64,000 nucleotides of DNA from Marinimicrobium sp038419845 (GTDB lineage: Bacteria > Pseudomonadota > Gammaproteobacteria > Pseudomonadales > Cellvibrionaceae): positions 1 through 64,000 of the forward strand of contig NZ_JBCAQT010000010.1 of assembly GCF_038419845.1 (NCBI RefSeq). Direction: 5' to 3'. The translations under genes were made by a program, and so were the position numbers. Shown here piece by piece: positions 7,382 to 15,588 of the stretch (within the stretch, counting starts at the first letter, position 1; every line of letters begins with the position of its first letter). The notes under the pieces are model-generated. The model was not told where the DNA came from, did not search any database, and saw only the letters and a list, made by a program, of their open reading frames with translations.

Positions 7382-9610
7382 TTACTGGAGCGCCTTGCGC
7401 CAGTACACAGGCTCCGCGCCGAGGCACGTGTCGGTGACCGGCTCGCCCAGCAGGTCAAACACCTCATCCGCCTCGAACTCAGGCCAGTAGGCACTCTCAT
7501 CCTGCGGTCCTTCGCTATCGTGCCGCCAGGCCAACAATATACGCGCCTCCGCTGTCTGAAACTCCAGCTCGTAGACGCCCGCCGGCGCGGAACGCCGGGC
7601 GACAAATTCGGCCTCACCCAGCGTTTCGAGAAACACTTTCAACGCACGATAGGGTGCGCGCTTGCGCCACGAGTCCCGGTCATCCACCAGACCGTAGCCG
7701 TGCGCCGACAGCCGCCACCAGAACACCCGCTCCACATGGCCGGAGCAGAGAGCGATAGCCTGGTAACGCACCAGATAGTTGGCGTACTCGGCTTCGCTCA
7801 CACCGGGAGGATGGCGGCGGGCGTCTGGCCCCTCGTAGCCGGCACAGACCGGCGACCAGACACTGGTCCCCACCACCGGCCAGTTGACCTCGGAAATGAT
7901 CACCCGGTCCTCACTGCGGGACGACCACTGGGCAATGGCTCTGAGCAGCACGCACTTCTCCAGGGTGGAGAAGGCCCCCTGGGGGTTTTCCGGATACCCT
8001 CGACGGTCGACGTAAAGATGATGCGACAGAGCACTCAACGGCTGCTGGCGGGGCACCTGATTGAGCATGGGCAGAACGTAATTGTATTCAAAATCAATGC
8101 AGGCCGGCCCGGTGAGCCGTATCTGCGGGTACTGGCGCTGCAACTCCAGAGCGGGCTGCAACAGCGCGCCGTACTCCCGGTCGGTCCAGACGCCCCATTT
8201 CATCCGGTTGACGGCGTGGCCGATCTCGATGTCTTCCACCTTGTCGGCAATGCGGGGGATGATCTGCTGAAGAAACGCTCGCCACGCCTCCGGCTCCAGC
8301 ACGGCGCGCCGATCCTGCAAGAACGCCACCATGATGCTGACCCCTCGGGCCGCGAGCGTGTCGATAAGCTCAACCCCTCGCGCCCAATCCTCGGGTGTTT
8401 CGTGGTGACAGAACCGCACCAGAGCGGGCGGATTACCCAGCTCCTCCAGCATGGCCAACTCAGGCCCGATATAATCCGCTTTGGGGTGCAGCGCCACGCC
8501 CACCCCGTTGCGCATGCCAACCGGCTGTTTGAAATTCTGCGCCTGCAGGCGGCGATAGTGTCGGTATACGCCCGGGATGGCCCGCAGACTGTGCCAGAGC
8601 ATGGACCACATGTAGCGGCGGGAGCGGCAGCGATTTTTCTCCGCGCGGGAGAGCACAATCATCGCCTGCGCCGATTTCTCATCCCAGATCCACAGATCCC
8701 GATCGTGGGGGTAATCCCCCGGGGGGTTGAGGGGCTTGCCCCGCAAGAGGGTTTTAAGACTGCGCAGCGGATGGCGCCAGTGGCGACTGTTGCGGTGACG
8801 CACAAAACGCGCCCGCTCCTGCGCCTCGGCCCGGTTCAGCTCGGGATCCACATCGTCATGATAGCTGTAGATGAACTTGAAAAACTTGCGATATTCCCCG
8901 GGCAGGGTCAGGCGCGCAATATCCCGCGCCCTTTCCCGGGGACCCACTTTTTCCAGAATGCGACCACGGTTGAGGTCGATGAATTGCGGTTGAGCCCAGC
9001 GCCCGTCCGGGTCCCTGGGTAGCAGGATATTCTGATTGCCCATGTCACCGTGCATGAAACCCGCATCGTGCATGGCCCGCACCGCCGGGGCCACCCGATT
9101 GAGCAGCTCGATCATGGCCTCATTGTCGGGATTGTTGCGGTACACATCGGTGAGGCATTCGCGCAGACTCTCCGCCTCACAGAAGAGGCAGAGGTAGTAG
9201 CTCTCCAGCAGACGGCGACCGTCCCAGCGCTCCACCACCGCCACCGGTTTGGGAGTACCGATCTGATGAGCGAGCAGATGGTCAGCGGCCTGAAAGGAGC
9301 GCTGAGCCGGACTGCCGCGGCGCGCGTCGTACCAGTCCTTGACCCGGGGCTGGCGCTTGTAGCGCTTGACCGCCAGGGTGCGGGGCTCGCCATTAATAAG
9401 GGTGCGCCAGCGAAACACCTCATCGCCGGCGGCCGCGACCAGATGTGCATCGGGGCCTGACAGAGCGCTGGCCAGCGACGCCAGGCTTTCCAGAAAGTCC
9501 GGTTGCTGGCAGGCATCAGCCACCTGGGCCCGATAGGGCCCAAGGGTCATTAATGTCGGATTGTCTCGGTCGGCCACAGGCGCTCCCCAACGCATAAAGA
9601 TTCGGGTCAT
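7382..9610 (-). CDS. Kinase / glycosidase-like TIM-barrel fusion
   Basis: 742 residues with two modules. Residues about 60-330 resemble the Kdo/WaaP (InaA-like) kinase fold: AVKRYKR (Lys82), catalytic loop MHGDMGNQN (187-194) and metal-binding FIDLNRG (Asp212). Residues about 365-680 look like a clan-A glycoside hydrolase barrel: EIGHAVNRMKWG (462-473) sits where such enzymes usually have an NE(P) acid/base motif, and IISEVNWP (Glu574) resembles the nucleophile strand. The usual acid/base Glu seems replaced. No signal peptide, so the protein should be cytoplasmic. It lies 65 bases downstream of the GH26 gene on the same strand and may share its message. No strong ribosome binding site decides the start; Met21 is an alternative. 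The function is unknown to me. Confidence 0.75.
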   Translation of the reverse strand: MTRIFMRWGAPVADRDNPTLMTLGPYRAQVADACQQPDFLESLASLASALSGPDAHLVAAAGDEVFRWRTLINGEPRTLAVKRYKRQPRVKDWYDARRGSPAQRSFQAADHLLAHQIGTPKPVAVVERWDGRRLLESYYLCLFCEAESLRECLTDVYRNNPDNEAMIELLNRVAPAVRAMHDAGFMHGDMGNQNILLPRDPDGRWAQPQFIDLNRGRILEKVGPRERARDIARLTLPGEYRKFFKFIYSYHDDVDPELNRAEAQERARFVRHRNSRHWRHPLRSLKTLLRGKPLNPPGDYPHDRDLWIWDEKSAQAMIVLSRAEKNRCRSRRYMWSMLWHSLRAIPGVYRHYRRLQAQNFKQPVGMRNGVGVALHPKADYIGPELAMLEELGNPPALVRFCHHETPEDWARGVELIDTLAARGVSIMVAFLQDRRAVLEPEAWRAFLQQIIPRIADKVEDIEIGHAVNRMKWGVWTDREYGALLQPALELQRQYPQIRLTGPACIDFEYNYVLPMLNQVPRQQPLSALSHHLYVDRRGYPENPQGAFSTLEKCVLLRAIAQWSSRSEDRVIISEVNWPVVGTSVWSPVCAGYEGPDARRHPPGVSEAEYANYLVRYQAIALCSGHVERVFWWRLSAHGYGLVDDRDSWRKRAPYRALKVFLETLGEAEFVARRSAPAGVYELEFQTAEARILLAWRHDSEGPQDESAYWPEFEADEVFDLLGEPVTDTCLGAEPVYWRKALQ

Positions 9611-9675
9611 TCAAGGGGCGCAAAGCATGGCGGCTCGGGCGGGAAAAGTCCAGTCCCGAGGGGCTGAACCCCTAC

Positions 9676-10884
9676 CTACTCGAGGTCATAAAGATCGGGC
9701 AGATCACTCTCGAACAGGGTCGCCGGATGGCGGTAAAACGCCTCAAAGTCCTCCGCGGCCTCATGCCCCTTGTAGGGGACATAAAAGTGGTCCCGATCCT
9801 CTTTCTCCCGGTTGGCGTTGCGCCACACCTGAACATAGGCAACCTGGCGGGTCCATTCGTTGGCCAGGAGCCCCGGCAGAAGCCGCTGCGTGAAAAAATC
9901 GGGCTGGAACAGTGTGTCCTGCCCGCCCTCGGTCATGGCGGGCAGCTTGCCCTTGTCGGCGGCCAGCTTAGCCAGCCGGGTCAGACTCTGTTGAAAGTCC
10001 TCGGCGCTCTGCTCGGGGGATGCCTCGTTCGCCTCGTGCCCCAGGTCCCAATAGTTATCGATTCCCAGAATGTCGACATAGTCATCGCCCGGGTATGCAT
10101 AGAGATACTGCGATTCAAAGCGGCTCATATCGAGGCGGCTGCGGTCGGGCGAGAAGGCATAGAGCAGGTTATGCAACTGCTTCTCTTCCCGCAGATAATC
10201 CACCGTAAAACGCCAAAGGGCGACGTAATCCTCCTCCGCCGTCGCGCCCCGGCCCCACCAGAACCAGTCGCCGTTGTGCTCGTGCCAGGGGCGAAAAATT
10301 ACGGGTAGAGGGTGAACCTCGCCTTCGGGAGTGGTGACGGCGAGCCCGTCGACAAATCCGGCAAACCGGTCCAGTGCTTTTTTCAGTGCGTCGTGCCACT
10401 CACCACCGGGCAGCAGGGCCCCGGCACCGGTTTGCGTATTCCAGGAGTCGGCTCCGGTGCCAGGGTGAGTCATATGCCATGAAATGGTGACTACGCCACC
10501 GCGTCGATAGGCCTCACGCATCCAGCCCTGCATGGCTTCGAAGTCTACGCCGTCGAGGTTTGCGGAGTCACCGCGTTCCAGGTGGCCGACATCCCAGCCA
10601 TAGAGTGCCGGGTAATCGCCGGTCACCTCCTTCACGTCCGATCGACCGGACTCCTCCTTCCACTCCACACCGTAAGCGAGGCTGTCCTGGTGGCCGAACA
10701 GAAACGCCTCGCCTTGCAATTGGTGCAGATTACCGATGAGCGCCCGGGTGGGCTCACTGGCCTGTGGGTCGATCGGCGTCACCGGCTCGCCCGGCGAGCC
10801 GGTGACAGCCAGTCTGGAATTTTTCTCCGACTCGGAAGCGGAACATCCCACCAATGAGAGCACAAGAAAGAGTGAGAGCCGCAT
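9676..10884 (-). CDS. GH26 mannanase-type lipoprotein
   Basis: About 402 residues from the ATG at 10884, chosen because it starts directly with a lipoprotein signal (MRLSLFLVLSLVGC, lipid cysteine 14); an upstream extension to 10962 gives no signal at the terminus. The mature protein is a single GH26 catalytic domain: FGHQDSLAYG near the start, SWHMTHP, FRPWHEHNGDWFWW with the acid/base glutamate (about 202), DNYWDLG and the nucleophile in PAMTEGG (about 319). GH26 enzymes hydrolyse beta-1,4-mannans or mannooligosaccharides. A lipid-anchored single-domain form suits oligosaccharide trimming at the cell envelope. A LacI-type palindrome lies about 160 bases upstream of the start. Confidence 0.88.
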   Translation of the reverse strand: MRLSLFLVLSLVGCSASESEKNSRLAVTGSPGEPVTPIDPQASEPTRALIGNLHQLQGEAFLFGHQDSLAYGVEWKEESGRSDVKEVTGDYPALYGWDVGHLERGDSANLDGVDFEAMQGWMREAYRRGGVVTISWHMTHPGTGADSWNTQTGAGALLPGGEWHDALKKALDRFAGFVDGLAVTTPEGEVHPLPVIFRPWHEHNGDWFWWGRGATAEEDYVALWRFTVDYLREEKQLHNLLYAFSPDRSRLDMSRFESQYLYAYPGDDYVDILGIDNYWDLGHEANEASPEQSAEDFQQSLTRLAKLAADKGKLPAMTEGGQDTLFQPDFFTQRLLPGLLANEWTRQVAYVQVWRNANREKEDRDHFYVPYKGHEAAEDFEAFYRHPATLFESDLPDLYDLE

Positions 10885-11044
10885 TGAGACCCTGACCAGG
10901 GTCCCGGAAAAACGTCGGGGCGCCAGGCCCTGGGCGGAAATGTGAAGGGGTAGTCGCAGCATATGACACCTGTGCCTGGAGGATCGCTATTGTTGTTTTG
11001 CTATCCGCTCAGCCACAAATAAAGGAGCGAACAACGGCTTGCAT

Positions 11045-11058
11045 TGTAACCGGTTACA
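11045..11058. promoter_or_regulatory. LacI-family-type operator upstream of GH26
   Basis: Perfect 14-base palindrome TGTAACCGGTTACA with the central CG typical of LacI-family regulator sites. It lies between the AsmA-like gene and the GH26 gene, about 160 bases before the GH26 start. A closely similar site precedes the GH3 gene. No LacI-family regulator gene is inside the window. Confidence 0.65.
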
Positions 11059-11172
11059 GGAGAAACCTGAACCCTCTTTCCAAAAAAACCGTGAATTGAC
11101 CAATAAGAGAGTCCACTCCCCGCTCAGGGAGTGGATCAGACAGAGGGAGCAGCCAGCGTGCCCGTGGTGACT

Positions 11173-11925
11173 TTAATCCAGCAGGGAGCGGGCCCGCTCA
11201 ACTTTCTCGCGATCTTCTTCCGACAGGCGCTCTTCCAGTTCTTCTTTGAGGGCTCCCTCCGCTTCGGACTTGAGTTCCTGCTCCACCCGCTCGCGCGCCC
11301 GCTGCATCAGCGGGTTGAGAATGGCGCGGGTCAGCTGTGCGGGCGTCAGGCCCTCCTGCCGGTCACCCAGCTCTTCCAGCTGAATGTCGCGCATGGTCAG
11401 GTTTCGCTGGCCCAACTCCTCGGAGCGCAAATCCAGGGTCGCTCCGGTAAAGCTGAGCTTCTCCACCATAAAGCGCACATCGGGACTTGCGGTGGTGGAC
11501 TGTGGGGGCTCCTCCGGACTGTCGGGGCGCATCTGGTCGAGCAGGGTCTTGATGTTGATGTCATTCACCCCCTGATGCTCGGCGTTGAGTACCGCCCCAT
11601 CGATCAGAATCTCCCGGATGACCACGACGTCCTCGGTAATGGAGCTGGGCTGTATCTCCAGCCCCACCTGGCTCACCTTGATGATGGGCCGGTCGGAGTA
11701 ACCCTCGGGATTGGCAACGGCCAGACCGTGGATGTCTCCACGTCCCTCGGTCAGCTTGATGTTCACCCGATCAACCTGCACGTCGGTCTTGGTCACCATG
11801 GGGCCGACCGACTCAATGGCCGCCTCCACCAGGGTATCGAGATTCTTCAGACCGATGAACAGTGCAATGGCGATGACAACCACCAGGGCCACCAGAATGC
11901 TCACTATGATTTTTATCGCTTTCAT
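11173..11925 (-). CDS. AsmA-like / DUF748-like membrane-anchored protein
   Basis: 250 residues. One N-terminal membrane helix (about 4-26), then a beta-rich region with NIKLTEGRGDIHGLAVANPEG and INIKTLLDQM resembling AsmA/DUF748-type repeats, and a charged Glu/Arg-rich helical C terminus (about 190-250). Members of this broad group sit in the inner membrane with a periplasmic domain and are linked to envelope lipid or protein handling. The helical end is short for the AsmA family, so this is a small relative. No operon partner is evident. Confidence 0.6.
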   Translation of the reverse strand: MKAIKIIVSILVALVVVIAIALFIGLKNLDTLVEAAIESVGPMVTKTDVQVDRVNIKLTEGRGDIHGLAVANPEGYSDRPIIKVSQVGLEIQPSSITEDVVVIREILIDGAVLNAEHQGVNDINIKTLLDQMRPDSPEEPPQSTTASPDVRFMVEKLSFTGATLDLRSEELGQRNLTMRDIQLEELGDRQEGLTPAQLTRAILNPLMQRARERVEQELKSEAEGALKEELEERLSEEDREKVERARSLLD

Positions 11926-12076
11926 GGGGTTTCCTTTTCGCTATGAACCAGGGTCTGATCCTCAGATTGGCCCATAAAATGGATTGGGGTCGCTAAAACC
12001 CTTATCATAGCGCCCAGCCAAAACGAGCGCCAATCAATTGCGTTGGAAATTTCTCCCGGTGTACAGGCCCGCCTCT

Positions 12077-13633
12077 ATGTTTGACGATATTTTTGCCCTG
12101 AAACTGCTGACCGTAATGGTGCTGATTTTTGTGGTGATCATCGGCCTGGTTGCACTGGCGATTGCGGTCATGTACGTGACTGACGTAACCCAGCGCCGCC
12201 ACACTATCCGGCGCAACTATCCGGTGATTGGCCGGTTCCGCTATTGGTTTGAACATCTGGGAGAATTTTTTCGGCAATACTTTTTTGCCATGGATCGGGA
12301 AGAGATGCCCTTCAATCGCGCCGAGCGCGCCTGGGTGTATCGCGCCGCGAAGAATCTGGATCTGAACCTGGGCTTTGGTTCTACCCGCGACCTGAACCCG
12401 CCGGGCACGGTGCTGTTTCTCAATTCCGCATTCCCCACTCTGGAACAGGACGCCTCGCGCCCCTCGGCGGTGACCATTGGCCCCTACTGCCGGCAACCCT
12501 ACACCACCAGCGCCTTCTTTCATATTTCCGGGATGAGCTATGGGGCCATTTCGCGCCCCGCCGTGCTCGCCCTGTCACGAGGTGCAGCGCAGGCCGGCTG
12601 CTGGCTCAATACCGGCGAAGGCGGTCTGTCACCCTACCATCTTGAGGGCGGTTGTGACCTGGTGTTCCAGCTGGGCACGGCAAAATACGGCGCGCGCGAC
12701 CTGAATGGCCAGCTGTCCGACGAGCGCCTCAAGGCACTGGCGGAACAGGACGCCGTCAAGATGTTTGAAATCAAGCTCAGCCAGGGCGCCAAGCCGGGCA
12801 AGGGCGGCATTCTGCCCGGAGAGAAAGTCTCGGCCGAAATCGCCGCCATCCGGGGCATTCCTGAAGGTCACCCCTCCATCAGCCCGAACGGTCACCCCGA
12901 TATCCGCTCGGCTGAGGATCTGCTGGACATGATTGACCGGATTCGCCAGGTCACCGGCAAGCCCGTCGGCTTCAAGGCCGTACTCGGTGACAAGCAGTGG
13001 CTGCACGACCTGGTTGACGGCATTCGGGCCCGGGGCATTGACCGCGCACCGGACTTCATCACCCTGGACAGCGCGGATGGCGGTACCGGCGCCTCGCCCC
13101 AGCCGTTGATGGACTATGTCGGGCTGCCGTTGAAAGAGAGCCTGCCCTGGCTGTGCGATCTGTTGCAGGAGGCGGGGCTGAAGGAGCGCATTCGCGTGAT
13201 CGCCTCGGGCAAGCTGGTGAACCCTTCCATGGTGGCCTGGGCTATTGCCTGTGGTGCCGATTTTGTCACCAGCGCCCGGGGATTCATGTTCTCCCTCGGC
13301 TGTATTCAGGCGATGCAATGCCACAAAAACACCTGCCCCACCGGGGTGACCACCCACGACCCGAAATTGCAAAAGGGGCTGGACCCGACCGACAAGGCCC
13401 AGCGCGTCGCCAACTACCAGCGCAACCTGACCTACAGCGTGGGGCTGATCGCCCACGCCTGCGGCGTGTCTGAACCCCGGCTCCTCCATCGCCGGCATGT
13501 TCATATGGCCCTGAATAACGGTCTGTCCGCACCCTTGAATGAACTCTACCCCGAACCCATCACTCTGATAGACAATGACGCCCAGGCGTCATCAGAGTCG
13601 CCATCATCGAAAGAGGTTAACCATGACGCCTAG
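12077..13633 (+). CDS. GltB-like FMN/Fe-S glutamate synthase family protein
   Basis: About 518 residues from the ATG at 12077; a longer frame opens at a TTG at 12038 but adds no recognisable sequence. An N-terminal membrane helix (about 8-35) is followed by the FMN-binding glutamate synthase barrel. Diagnostic points are GEGGLSPYH, KPGKGGILPG, SADGGTGASP and the cluster ligands C-x5-C-x4-C around AMQCHKNTCPTG, as in the 3Fe-4S site of GltB. The amidotransferase and NADPH subunits are missing, so it is one of the stand-alone membrane-linked relatives with unknown electron donor and substrate. It overlaps the next gene by 11 bases. Confidence 0.82.
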   Translation: MFDDIFALKLLTVMVLIFVVIIGLVALAIAVMYVTDVTQRRHTIRRNYPVIGRFRYWFEHLGEFFRQYFFAMDREEMPFNRAERAWVYRAAKNLDLNLGFGSTRDLNPPGTVLFLNSAFPTLEQDASRPSAVTIGPYCRQPYTTSAFFHISGMSYGAISRPAVLALSRGAAQAGCWLNTGEGGLSPYHLEGGCDLVFQLGTAKYGARDLNGQLSDERLKALAEQDAVKMFEIKLSQGAKPGKGGILPGEKVSAEIAAIRGIPEGHPSISPNGHPDIRSAEDLLDMIDRIRQVTGKPVGFKAVLGDKQWLHDLVDGIRARGIDRAPDFITLDSADGGTGASPQPLMDYVGLPLKESLPWLCDLLQEAGLKERIRVIASGKLVNPSMVAWAIACGADFVTSARGFMFSLGCIQAMQCHKNTCPTGVTTHDPKLQKGLDPTDKAQRVANYQRNLTYSVGLIAHACGVSEPRLLHRRHVHMALNNGLSAPLNELYPEPITLIDNDAQASSESPSSKEVNHDA

Positions 13634-14123
13634 TGTGCGCTTTTGCATTGCCCTGTTACTGTTTGGTTGGTTGCCGGCCCAGGCCGACGAAGCCGAGATC
13701 AGCGACTTTTCCTGGATGGACCGCAACCACATGGCGCAACAGGTCAAAAAAGTGGATGACCTGGCCCGCCAGCGCGTTGGCAGCCAGATACGCGAGGACA
13801 AATCCGACCTGGACACTCTGCAACGCATTATCGACCGGGATCTGGTCCCGCAGGACGACCGACTGCTGATGCAGGCCATGGGCGCCGTGCTGGGCAATGT
13901 CATGGTCAAGGAAGTGGACGAACTGGAGTGGAAAGTCTACGAAGACGAAAAGGGGCGCAGCCGCGCGCTCTGTGTGGAGGGGACGGAGCAATGTCTCTTC
14001 CCCATCACCATGCTCTCCCGCCGTATGTCAGTGGGCCTGAAACCGGACGTGAAAAAAATATACCGGGACGCAATGGAAATGGTAGAGCCGCTGTTGCCCG
14101 AGCAGCCCTACGGGGGCGCTTGA
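13623..14123 (+). CDS. Secreted hypothetical protein
   Basis: 166 residues. Starts at the ATG at 13623 preceded by AAAGAGG; the signal peptide MTPSVRFCIALLLFGWLPAQA is expected to be cut after AQA. The mature part is acidic, helical and without a domain I recognise; a short stretch ALCVEGTEQCLF contains the only two cysteines, which could form a disulphide. The gene overlaps the end of the GltB-like gene, so the two are likely cotranscribed. A periplasmic partner of that membrane protein is possible but is only an inference from position. Confidence 0.7.
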   Translation: MTPSVRFCIALLLFGWLPAQADEAEISDFSWMDRNHMAQQVKKVDDLARQRVGSQIREDKSDLDTLQRIIDRDLVPQDDRLLMQAMGAVLGNVMVKEVDELEWKVYEDEKGRSRALCVEGTEQCLFPITMLSRRMSVGLKPDVKKIYRDAMEMVEPLLPEQPYGGA

Positions 14124-14150
14124 CAGGCGCCAATTGAAAACGGCTCCCAT

Positions 14151-14180
14151 TTGACTTGCTCTATCATTCTTGCCTAAAAT
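14151..14180 (+). promoter_or_regulatory. Sigma-70 promoter of the riboswitch transcript
   Basis: TTGACT (14151-14156) and TAAAAT (14175-14180) are separated by 18 bases and sit just before the riboswitch sequence, in the place expected for its promoter. Confidence 0.6.
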
Positions 14181-14186
14181 GCAGCC

Positions 14187-14318
14187 CTCTCTCGGGGGAG
14201 TAACCGGCCAACCCGGCTCAGGGTTGGCGCCACTGTCAACATAATTGCGTCACAGCGCATGGCAGCGGCACCTGATCAGACAGCACCGCTGTGCCACTGA
14301 TCAGGCTGGTGAGACCTG
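14187..14318 (+). ncRNA. yybP-ykoY manganese riboswitch
   Basis: The leader shows the conserved blocks of this class in order: CTCGGGGGAGTAACC (14191-14205), GTCAACATA (14235-14243), and the closing GGTGAGACCTGAG (14308-14320), with a variable hairpin CACCTGATCAG / CTGATCAGG in between. In known members Mn2+ binding in the two internal loops raises expression of exporters. It precedes a UPF0016 (MneA/GDT1) gene, the standard partner. The aptamer limits are approximate. Confidence 0.85.
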
Positions 14319-14358
14319 AGATACACAGGCCTCTCCCGGCGGGGCGGCCTGTGTATCT
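14319..14358 (+). terminator. Long hairpin after the riboswitch (expression platform)
   Basis: A 13-base-pair perfect stem (AGATACACAGGCC with GGCCTGTGTATCT) encloses a 14-base loop and is followed by CTGGTTTTC. The 5' arm begins inside the last aptamer stem (GAGACCTGAG), so folding of aptamer and hairpin should compete. It is probably a ligand-controlled terminator, although the T-run is short; it ends 33 bases before the start codon. Confidence 0.6.
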
Positions 14359-14391
14359 CTGGTTTTCAGCCCCGCCCGGACGATGTGATCA

Positions 14392-14961
14392 ATGGAAGCT
14401 CTGATCAGCTCCACGTTGGCCGTAGCTCTGGCGGAGATTGGCGACAAAACCCAATTGCTCGCCCTGCTACTCATATCCCGCTACCATCGCCCCTACGCCA
14501 TTGGCGCTGGCATCCTGGTCGCCACCCTGATCAACCACGCCCTCTCGGCCTGGCTCGGCGCCTGGATTGCCGGCCTGATTCCCGAGCACTGGATCCCCTG
14601 GATCATCAGCGGCAGTTTTCTCGCCGTGGCCCTCTGGACCCTGATCCCCGACAAGGCCGAAGATCAAAACGGCCGCTTTCAGCGCTACGGGCCCTTCATT
14701 GCCACGCTCATCCTGTTTTTCCTGGCCGAGATTGGCGACAAGACCCAAGTGGCCACCGTCGTCCTGGCCGCCAAATACGACGCCCTGGCCGCCGTGATCA
14801 TCGGAACCACCCTGGGCATGCTACTGGCCAACATCCCGGTGCTGTTCGCCGGGCGCTGGCTCCTGGAGCGGGTGCCCCTGAGCTACGCCCGAGCCGTCGC
14901 CTGTGTGCTGTTTATCGCACTGGCGGTGCTCACCCTGCTTCGCACCAACGGCCAGATCTGA
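14392..14961 (+). CDS. mneA: UPF0016/GDT1 family Mn2+ exporter (MneA-like)
   Basis: 189 residues, six membrane helices, with the family's duplicated signature E-x-G-D-K-T: AEIGDKTQ near residue 15 and again AEIGDKTQ near residue 109. These acidic repeats face each other in the membrane and coordinate the transported ion. Bacterial members export manganese, human TMEM165 and yeast Gdt1 transport Mn/Ca. The upstream Mn2+ riboswitch strongly supports manganese as substrate and gives the mode of control: more Mn2+ means more exporter. The gene appears to be transcribed alone. Confidence 0.9.
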   Translation: MEALISSTLAVALAEIGDKTQLLALLLISRYHRPYAIGAGILVATLINHALSAWLGAWIAGLIPEHWIPWIISGSFLAVALWTLIPDKAEDQNGRFQRYGPFIATLILFFLAEIGDKTQVATVVLAAKYDALAAVIIGTTLGMLLANIPVLFAGRWLLERVPLSYARAVACVLFIALAVLTLLRTNGQI

Positions 14962-15005
14962 CGCAAAGCCGGGCAGAGCATAGAGCATCCCGGCTCCTCC
15001 GGCGG

Positions 15006-15428
15006 CTAGTCCAGCTGCGCCTCGGCGTGACCCTGCTTCACCAGGACCGCCCGAATACGCTTCGCCGCCGCGGCAAGCGCGGCGGCCTCAACACTGTGCG
15101 CGTGCTCAAAGCTCAAATCCCCCATCGAGTCCATGGGCGCCAGATGAATATGCGTGTGCGGCACTTCCAGGCCGGCAATCATCATCCCCACCCGTTTGGC
15201 CGGATACGCCTCCTTCAGCCCCTTGGCCACCGCCTGACTCACCTTGATCAGATGCGCCAGGAGCGCCGGCGGCAGATCATCCCAATGATCCACCTCCTCC
15301 CGGGGCACCACCAGCACATGCCCCTCGCGAATGGGCTCGATGGTCATGAACACCACCGCCTGGTCGTCTTTCCAGACAAAGTGACCGGGAATATCACCGG
15401 CGATGATCTTGCTGAATACGCTTGGCAT
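15006..15428 (-). CDS. HIT-family nucleotide hydrolase
   Basis: 140 residues with the complete histidine triad HTHIH in VPHTHIHLAP (about 90-99) and the N-terminal signature FSKIIAGDIPGHFVW. HIT proteins hydrolyse nucleoside phosphoramidates or dinucleotides; this one is of the common bacterial HinT/Hit type and slightly longer at the C terminus. Its 3' end converges with the Mn exporter gene, 44 bases apart. Precise substrate is not deducible. Confidence 0.88.
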   Translation of the reverse strand: MPSVFSKIIAGDIPGHFVWKDDQAVVFMTIEPIREGHVLVVPREEVDHWDDLPPALLAHLIKVSQAVAKGLKEAYPAKRVGMMIAGLEVPHTHIHLAPMDSMGDLSFEHAHSVEAAALAAAAKRIRAVLVKQGHAEAQLD

Positions 15429-15479
15429 ACAATCCTCCTTCTACGATCGGGCCTGTTGTAAACGCTCAGGATACCATTG

Positions 15480-15530
15480 CAGGAGGCTCGGGAGGGGGGT
15501 GCACTGTTTCAAGACCGTGAGCCTAGGGAC
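15480..15530. repeat. Half copy of the extragenic hairpin element
   Basis: Matches the left arm and start of the core of the full copy at 15589-15700 almost base for base (GGAGGCTCGGGAGGGGG, TTTCAAGACCGTGAGCC) but lacks the second arm. It lies about 105 bases upstream of the full copy in direct orientation. Confidence 0.75.
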
Positions 15531-15549
15531 CGTTCCCTGGCTCCAGCCG

Positions 15550-15586
15550 CTGCGGCGGATGCGCTTGACGCTTATCCGCCCTACGG
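15550..15586. repeat. REP-like palindrome
   Basis: GCGGATGCGC TTGA CGCTTATCCGC forms a short imperfect hairpin followed by CCTACGGG, the layout of gammaproteobacterial REP sequences. A second one is at 60101-60127 with GTCGGATGCGCC / GGCTTATCCGAC followed by CTACA. No REP-associated transposase is in the window. Confidence 0.55.
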
Positions 15587-15588
15587 GA

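Noticed and set aside
7520..9022. 500-codon plus-strand frame antisense to the kinase/glycosidase fusion
   Set aside because: Low-complexity Arg/His/Pro-rich translation without domain similarity, opposite a well-supported gene.
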